A stretch of DNA of 64,000 nucleotides, from contig NZ_AP019365.1 in assembly GCF_033095865.1 (NCBI RefSeq), positions 502,001 through 566,000 of the forward strand. The letters are read 5' to 3'. The notes beneath the pieces are model-generated. The model was not told the origin of the DNA and did no database searches. It saw only the letters and a program-made list of their open reading frames with translations. How positions within the stretch are numbered: position 1 is the first letter of the stretch; each line of letters opens with the position of its first letter. Source of the stretch: Pseudomonas sp. KU43P (GTDB lineage Bacteria > Pseudomonadota > Gammaproteobacteria > Pseudomonadales > Pseudomonadaceae). The translations under genes and the position numbers were made by a program. Positions 59,190 to 64,000 of the stretch are shown here, in pieces.

Positions 59190-60404
59190 GTGCGCGAAAT
59201 CGTCCTGATCAACATCACCGGTGAGGACCGTCCCGGTCTCACTGCCGCAATTACCGGCGTCCTGCTCCAGGGCGGTGTGAACATCCTCGACATTGGCCTG
59301 GCCGTCATGCACGGCACCTTGTCGTTCGGCATTCTGGTCGACATCCCGGACAACGAAGTGGCCACCAGCCTGCTGCAGAGCGTGCAGTCCAAGGCCCACG
59401 AACTGAACCTTCAGGCCCGCTACACGCCGATTTCCGAAGCGGATTACCAGCACTGGGCCGATGGTCATGGCGAGGCTCGCCATATCGTGACCTTGCTAAG
59501 CCGCAAGGTCACGCCGGAGCAGCTGCAACGGGTCAGCGCAGTCATCAGCCAGTACGGCCTGACCATCGAGCGTATCGAGCGGCTGTCTGCCCGCGTGGCG
59601 CTGGATGCCCCGAGCGAAAAAGGCAAGGCAGCCGTGGAGATTTCCGTGCGCGGCGTGCCGAGCGACACTCAGGCCTTGCGTGCCGACTTCTTTGCCTTGT
59701 CCGAAGCGTTGAGCATCGACATTGCCTTCCAGAAGGACGACCTGTTCCGCCGTAACCGCCGTCTGGCGGTGTTCGACATGGACTCGACGCTGATCGAGGC
59801 CGAGGTCATCGACGAGCTGGCCAAGGCTGCGGGCGTTGGTGAGCAGGTCGCCGCCATTACCGAGCGCGCGATGCGCGGCGAGCTGGACTTCCGCGCCAGC
59901 TTCAAGGAGCGCATGGCGCTGCTCAAGGGGCTGGATGTCAGCGTTCTGGACGAAATCGGTGCTTCCCTGCGCCTGACCGAGGGCGCGGAAAATCTGTTCG
60001 CCGAACTCAAGCGCCTGGGTTACAAGACCGCGATTCTTTCCGGTGGATTCACCTATTTTGCCAAGCAGGTGCAGGCGCGCCTGGGCATTGACTACGTGTT
60101 CGCCAACGAGCTGGAGGTGGTCGACGGCAAGGTGACCGGCGTGGCCGTGGAGCCGATCGTCGATGCCCAGCGCAAGGCCGAGCTGCTGCAGCAGCTGGCG
60201 AGCGAGGAGGGCTTGCAGCTCGAGCAGACGATTGCCGTGGGTGATGGTGCCAATGACCTGCCGATGCTGTCGCTGGCCGGCCTGGGTGTGGCCTTCCGCG
60301 CCAAGCCGCTGGTGCGCCAGTCGGCCAAGCAGGCGATTTCCACCCTGGGGCTGGATGGGGTGCTGTACCTGCTGGGGCTGCGCGACCGCGACGCCCGCGT
60401 CTGA
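59190..60404 (+). CDS. serB: Phosphoserine phosphatase SerB
   Basis: A 404-residue enzyme that removes phosphate from phosphoserine in serine synthesis. Two ACT-like regulatory domains come first (REIVLINITGEDRPGLTAAI, then HIVTLLSRKVTPEQLQRVSA). The HAD phosphatase domain follows: catalytic FDMDSTLIEAEVIDELAK, motif II LSGGFTYF and motif IV VGDGANDLPML. I use GTG at 59190, with GGAG about 8 bases upstream, which gives the length usual for Pseudomonas SerB. The frame is open from 59103 but has no ribosome site. It is divergent from the membrane protein at 57591. Confidence 0.95.
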   Translation: MREIVLINITGEDRPGLTAAITGVLLQGGVNILDIGLAVMHGTLSFGILVDIPDNEVATSLLQSVQSKAHELNLQARYTPISEADYQHWADGHGEARHIVTLLSRKVTPEQLQRVSAVISQYGLTIERIERLSARVALDAPSEKGKAAVEISVRGVPSDTQALRADFFALSEALSIDIAFQKDDLFRRNRRLAVFDMDSTLIEAEVIDELAKAAGVGEQVAAITERAMRGELDFRASFKERMALLKGLDVSVLDEIGASLRLTEGAENLFAELKRLGYKTAILSGGFTYFAKQVQARLGIDYVFANELEVVDGKVTGVAVEPIVDAQRKAELLQQLASEEGLQLEQTIAVGDGANDLPMLSLAGLGVAFRAKPLVRQSAKQAISTLGLDGVLYLLGLRDRDARV

Positions 60405-60414
60405 TCTGAAATTC

Positions 60415-60522
60415 CGGGGCTGCTTGGCAGCCCAATCGCTGGCAAGCCAGCTCCCACAGGATTATGCAGCGCTGCGCAGATTGTGGGAGCCGGCTTACCG
60501 GCGATGGGCCGCAAAGCGGCCC
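60415..60522. repeat. Paired REP elements with flanking hairpins
   Basis: Arms 60431-60460 and 60481-60510 are REP elements in opposite orientation, bracketed by hairpins GGGCTGC-TTG-GCAGCC (60417-60432) and GGGCCGC-AAA-GCGGCCC (60506-60522). They separate serB and psd, which are convergent. Confidence 0.85.
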
Positions 60523-60535
60523 GACATGCAGCGCA

Positions 60536-61399
60536 TCAACCCTGCGCAGGCACCGCCAGCAGCTCACCCATGCGGGTTGCCGACCCGGCCCCCAGGTTTT
60601 CTGCCCACTTCACCTGCTCCGGCCCGAACAGCACGATGGCTGTGGAACCCAGCTTGAAGCGGCCCAGCTCCGCACCTTTTTCCAGGTGGATAGGCGCACG
60701 GCTGCCTTCGTCATACCGGAACGTTTTCAGTTCACGCTTCGGCGGCGTGACCAGCCCGGCCCAGACCGTCTCGATCGAGGCGACGATCATCGCACCGACC
60801 AGCACCACGGCCATCGGCCCGCGCTCGGTATCGAACAGGCACACCACGCGCTCGTTGCGAGCGAACAGCTCAGGGACGTTTTCTGCCGTGGTCTGGTTGA
60901 CCGAGAACAGGCGGCCCGGTACGTAGACCATCTCGCGCAGGGTACCGGCCAGCGGCATGTGCACGCGGTGATAGTCCTTCGGCGACAGGTAGATGGTGGC
61001 GAACTCGCCACCCATGAACGGTGCGGCCAGAGCCGGGTCGCCACCGAGCAGCTCCAGGGCGCTGAAGCTGTGGCCCTTGGCCTGGAAGATACGGCCATGC
61101 TCGATCGGGCCGAGTTGGCTCACGGCACCATCGGCCGGGCAGAGGATCGCCCCTGGGGTTTCGTCCAGCGGGCGGGCGCCCGGCTTCAGCGCGCGAGTGA
61201 AGAAGGCGTTGAAGTGCTCGTAGGCGCTGAGGTCTTCGACCAGCGCTTCGCTCATGTTCACCTGGTAGCGCTTGGCGAACCAGGCGGTGAATGCGTTCTT
61301 GAACCAGCGTGCGCGGCACTCGGCGACGCAGCCGGCCAACCGCGACAGCAGGTGGTGCGGTAGCAGGTACTGGCTGATGATGAACAAACGGGATTTCAT
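60536..61399 (-). CDS. psd: Phosphatidylserine decarboxylase Psd
   Basis: A 287-residue pyruvoyl-dependent enzyme that makes phosphatidylethanolamine at the inner membrane. The self-cleavage site is LGST with Ser252, which becomes the pyruvoyl group of the small alpha subunit. GEFATIYLSPKDYHRVHMP gives the metal and substrate histidines, and the middle has FTRALKPGARPLDETPGA. ATG at 61399 is the start. It follows rhdA by 9 bp in the same direction, so the two are likely cotranscribed. Confidence 0.96.
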   Translation of the reverse strand: MKSRLFIISQYLLPHHLLSRLAGCVAECRARWFKNAFTAWFAKRYQVNMSEALVEDLSAYEHFNAFFTRALKPGARPLDETPGAILCPADGAVSQLGPIEHGRIFQAKGHSFSALELLGGDPALAAPFMGGEFATIYLSPKDYHRVHMPLAGTLREMVYVPGRLFSVNQTTAENVPELFARNERVVCLFDTERGPMAVVLVGAMIVASIETVWAGLVTPPKRELKTFRYDEGSRAPIHLEKGAELGRFKLGSTAIVLFGPEQVKWAENLGAGSATRMGELLAVPAQG

Positions 61400-61408
61400 G
61401 CAGGTTCC

Positions 61409-62218
61409 TTAGACTTCTACAGGCGTGTCCGGGTGGTTGCCCCATTCGCTCCACGAACCGGCGTAGGCCTTGATGCGTGGGTAGCCGAGGGCTTTGGCCA
61501 CCAGGTAGGTGAAACCGGAGCGGCGGTGTGACTGGCAATGGGTGATCACTTCCTTGTCAGGGGTGATGCCCTTTTCTTTCAGAACATCGGCGATGTCCTT
61601 GCGGATGCGCAGGTGGTCGTTCAGATCCATGCCTGCGGTCCATTCGAAATTGATGGCGCCGGGAATATGCCCGCCCTTGGCCGCCAGCAGCTTCTCTCCG
61701 CTGAATTCCTGGGGCGCACGGGCATCCCAGATGACCAGGTCGTCTTTGCCAAGGCGACTTTGCAGGTATTCGCGGGTGGCGGTTGGCTCGCTATGCACGT
61801 GCAAGCGTACAGGCGTGTTGGCCGGTGCCGGTACTTCGGTCACCAGCTTGTCTGCCGGCCAGGCCTGGATGCCGCCGTTGAGGTAGTGATAGGCCGAGTG
61901 ACCGATCACGTCGAGCATCCAGATGAAGCGACCGGCCCAGCCACCGCCTTCATCGTCGTAGACCACGTAGACGGCATCGTCGTGGTGGCCGAGCTCGCTG
62001 AACAGTTTCTCCAGGTCGCCAAGGGCGGGCAGCAGGCCGGGCGCTGGCGGCAGGCCCAGCTGGGTACGCTTGCCTTCGACGAAGCGAGCGCCAGGGATAT
62101 GGCCGCTGACATAGCGGTTGGCGCTGCTCAGGTCGACAAGGATCAATTGGGGTGAATCCAGGCGCGGCAACAAATCCTCGGGCTCGATCACCAGAGGCAG
62201 TCCGGAAAAATCGGTCAT
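61409..62218 (-). CDS. rhdA: Thiosulfate sulfurtransferase (rhodanese) RhdA
   Basis: A 269-residue two-domain rhodanese. The catalytic loop is HCQSHRRSG with Cys228; this matches Azotobacter RhdA-type loops (CQTHHR) rather than the common CRxGxR. The inactive N-terminal domain has LILVDLSSANRYVSGHIPGA. The start ATG at 62218 gives MTDFSGLPLVIEPEDLLP. It lies between psd and the HDOD gene in one direction. The role is sulfur transfer to cyanide or other thiophilic acceptors. Confidence 0.93.
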   Translation of the reverse strand: MTDFSGLPLVIEPEDLLPRLDSPQLILVDLSSANRYVSGHIPGARFVEGKRTQLGLPPAPGLLPALGDLEKLFSELGHHDDAVYVVYDDEGGGWAGRFIWMLDVIGHSAYHYLNGGIQAWPADKLVTEVPAPANTPVRLHVHSEPTATREYLQSRLGKDDLVIWDARAPQEFSGEKLLAAKGGHIPGAINFEWTAGMDLNDHLRIRKDIADVLKEKGITPDKEVITHCQSHRRSGFTYLVAKALGYPRIKAYAGSWSEWGNHPDTPVEV

Positions 62219-62269
62219 CCACGGTCTCCAGTGTGGAAAGAGGGGGCGATTGTAGCGCAAGGGTCAGGC

Positions 62270-63805
62270 TCAGGCATTGCGATTGGCGAACACCGCCAGC
62301 GCGCGTTCAATGCATTGCGCGGTCTTGCCGAAAGCCTGCACGCTCAGGTCGGCCAGCGGTTTGCCTCCCTGGTCGGCCACCGCCAGCATCAGCACCTGCT
62401 CATTGACCGCAAGCGAGCGCAGCAGCACATGTTCGCTACGGAACAGCGCGCGCAGTGCTGGCGGCAGCAGCGCCGAGAATTGGCTGTGGTTTTCTGGCGT
62501 CAGGCGCAGTTGTCCGGCTTTGCTGACTAGTTTCTGCAGCAGCTTGTTCTGCGCAAGGGGCAGGGCAATTGCCGCTGCCTCCTTGGGCAGGCCGGCCGCC
62601 TGCTGCACGCGCAGCAGGTCGCTGGCCTTGTCCAGGCTGAGCAGCAGAATGCGCTGCATACCGCACGCCTGTAGGGCCTCGCGTGCCTGAGTGGCCAAGT
62701 GTACGCCATTGCTGAACGGGCTGGGCTGGGCCAATAGGTCCTGGCACAGCGTGCGCCAGCGGCCGAGTTGCTCGGGGGAAGGCGGCGGGGGCGCCAGCAT
62801 GTCGGGATGTGGGCGGCGCTGGTGCCAGGGCCAGAGCAGCGCCTCGGCCGGGTGGAACAGCGCGTGCCTGGCGTGGCGCCGGGCACTGGCGGCAGCCTGT
62901 TGGTGAACCTGTTGTTGCACATCTTCCAGCGAGGTCTGCAAATACAGCGCGGTCAGTAACTGCCAGCGCAGTAGATGAGGGTTGTCCCAACCCACTTGCG
63001 CAGCCAGGGCCAGGTTGTTGGCCAGCAGTACGGTATTGGCCGGCTGGTTGAACCAGCGGCTCAGTGCGGGAGCTTCGTCCAGGCGATGCTGCTGGCTCAG
63101 GAGGTCTTCGTCGCGGGCGATGGCGAGGATCTGGCCAAGCTGTTCGCGCTCCTCCAGTAGCATGCGGTAGCCCTGGGTGACCCACTGCGACAGTCGCCAG
63201 TGCTCGGCCAAGGCCCGACACAGCGCGATGATGCGTACGCCAAACAGTTCGAGCTCGACCTCTTCGGCCTCTTCGCCCTTGTGGATAACCCGCAGTTCCC
63301 AGGCATCGAGCAGTTTCGGGTAGGTAAGCGCCATTGGCCACAGTGGCGAGAGAAACAGCAGGCTGCCCCAGTGAATCTCCTGCCAAAGCCGCGCCAGGCG
63401 GCTTGCGAACAGCCCGCTGGCCTGTTGAGAAGCGTGTTGGCTGATCAGCAGAAACTGGCGCAGTACAGGTGGGATATCGTCATCCGGCAGGGCCGGCAGG
63501 CGCATGAGCAGCTCGCGGGTACGCGCCAGGCCCAGGCGGTTGAGGGCAATTTCCAGGCTTTCGGCAGGCTCGGCCTGGCTGGCGTTGGCCGGGTGGTTGG
63601 CCTCGCGCATCACCGACAGCACCAGGGCCGGGCTGTCCTGCATCAGTTCGGCGATGTCGCGCAGGGAGCGGCGGCTATCGTTGATGGCGCTCATGACCCG
63701 GTCGTAACTCTGCTTCGGTACCGGTACACGGACACCGTCGAGCAGCTTGACCCAGGCTTCTAGGGTACGCGGATTCTGAGTGGGCACCTTGGATTCCATT
63801 GGCAT
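62270..63805 (-). CDS. HDOD-domain protein
   Basis: A 511-residue cytoplasmic protein. Residues about 15-230 form an HDOD domain (KQSYDRVMSAINDSRRSLRD, then DSPALVLSVMREANHPANAS). This domain resembles HD phosphohydrolases but lacks their metal ligands and commonly acts in signalling. The remainder contains no EAL or GGDEF motif and looks like a GAF-like regulatory tail (EHVLLRSLAVNEQVLMLAVA). Starts at ATG 63805 or 63799 are equally possible. It is the first gene of the HDOD-rhdA-psd run and is divergent from motA. Confidence 0.82.
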   Translation of the reverse strand: MPMESKVPTQNPRTLEAWVKLLDGVRVPVPKQSYDRVMSAINDSRRSLRDIAELMQDSPALVLSVMREANHPANASQAEPAESLEIALNRLGLARTRELLMRLPALPDDDIPPVLRQFLLISQHASQQASGLFASRLARLWQEIHWGSLLFLSPLWPMALTYPKLLDAWELRVIHKGEEAEEVELELFGVRIIALCRALAEHWRLSQWVTQGYRMLLEEREQLGQILAIARDEDLLSQQHRLDEAPALSRWFNQPANTVLLANNLALAAQVGWDNPHLLRWQLLTALYLQTSLEDVQQQVHQQAAASARRHARHALFHPAEALLWPWHQRRPHPDMLAPPPPSPEQLGRWRTLCQDLLAQPSPFSNGVHLATQAREALQACGMQRILLLSLDKASDLLRVQQAAGLPKEAAAIALPLAQNKLLQKLVSKAGQLRLTPENHSQFSALLPPALRALFRSEHVLLRSLAVNEQVLMLAVADQGGKPLADLSVQAFGKTAQCIERALAVFANRNA

Positions 63806-63844
63806 TTTGACATCAGTCCGAACTGGCTTTTCTCATTATGTGGC

Positions 63845-63871
63845 TATAGTCTGGCGCAGTTCTGCCGATAA
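63845..63871 (+). promoter_or_regulatory. FliA (sigma-28)-type promoter of motA
   Basis: TATAGTCT (63845-63852), an 11-bp spacer and GCCGATAA (63864-63871) match the sigma-28 consensus TAAAGTTT-N11-GCCGATAA, with a perfect -10. It stands about 65 bp upstream of motA, which is FliA-dependent in other gamma-proteobacteria. Confidence 0.8.
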
Positions 63872-63935
63872 GTAGAAGAAGAGTTTTAAAGCTCCCGTCC
63901 CTCACCCTGACCACGACAGCAAGTGCTTTGAACCT

Positions 63936-64000
63936 ATGGCTAAAATTATCGGCATCATCGTCGTATTCGCGAGCGTGCTCGGCGGATATGTGCTCTCCCA
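63936..64000 (+). CDS. motA: Flagellar motor stator protein MotA, 5' fragment
   Basis: Only the first 21 codons are in the window: MAKIIGIIVVFASVLGGYVL. This is the first membrane helix of MotA, the proton-channel stator subunit. The ATG at 63936 and the FliA-type promoter upstream support the call. The rest of the gene, and probably motB, lie beyond the right edge. Confidence 0.9.
   Translation, partial: MAKIIGIIVVFASVLGGYVLS

Overview
The window is a 64 kb piece of a Pseudomonas chromosome, most likely of the P. putida group. The grounds are the GC-rich coding style, the trifunctional putA, the wapO-to-hldE lipopolysaccharide (LPS) core cluster, an HldE fusion, an EmrE/LysR/WaaA block, a parE-parC block, and about ten paired REP elements with the core GCCGGCTTGCCGGCGAT. 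From memory, the gene order from the LPS cluster to motA closely parallels P. aeruginosa PA5005-PA4954; that is recall and was not checked by alignment. No rRNA, tRNA, CRISPR array, transposase or prophage was seen.

Layout. 1-12.4 kb holds ordinary metabolic and envelope genes, mostly on the minus strand: an elaA-like fragment, a periplasmic binding protein, a YccS-type membrane protein, an HI0933-type flavoprotein, dbpA, an MFS pump, a TldD/PmbA-like pair and an acyl-CoA dehydrogenase. 12.4-14.1 kb is a small accessory islet with two small genes, a strongly structured 5' leader and a 228-bp nested palindrome. 14.2-20 kb carries divergent putA and putP around an intergenic region with seven copies of the PutA operator hexamer. 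20-35 kb holds rlmJ and the LPS core cluster: carbamoyltransferase, glycosyltransferases, Mig-14 and PIG-L family proteins, an opposite-strand kinase-like gene, waaL, msbA and hldE. 35-44 kb holds an unknown protein, an aldo/keto reductase and FAD oxidoreductase pair, an EmrE-type pump, a LysR regulator, waaA, a delta-60-repeat-like protein that looks out of place, and tolC. 43.6-47.2 kb is the thiamin block: TPP riboswitch, thiC and cytX. 48-57.5 kb is a run of closely spaced or overlapping genes: nudF, a DUF1249 gene, cpdA, yqiA, parE, two small envelope genes, parC and a PqiC-like lipoprotein. 57.6-64 kb holds a membrane protein, serB, the psd-rhdA-HDOD minus-strand run, and the start of motA behind a FliA-type promoter.

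How the genes work together. The LPS cluster decorates, ligates and exports core lipid A, with waaA and hldE supplying Kdo transfer and activated heptose. The thiamin block makes pyrimidine (ThiC) and probably imports it (CytX) under TPP control. PutA can repress its own divergent operon and oxidises the proline that PutP imports. The least explained signals are the three-way-junction plus pseudoknot leader at 12739-12865, the nested palindrome at 13853-14080, and the alternative pairings around the thiC riboswitch.
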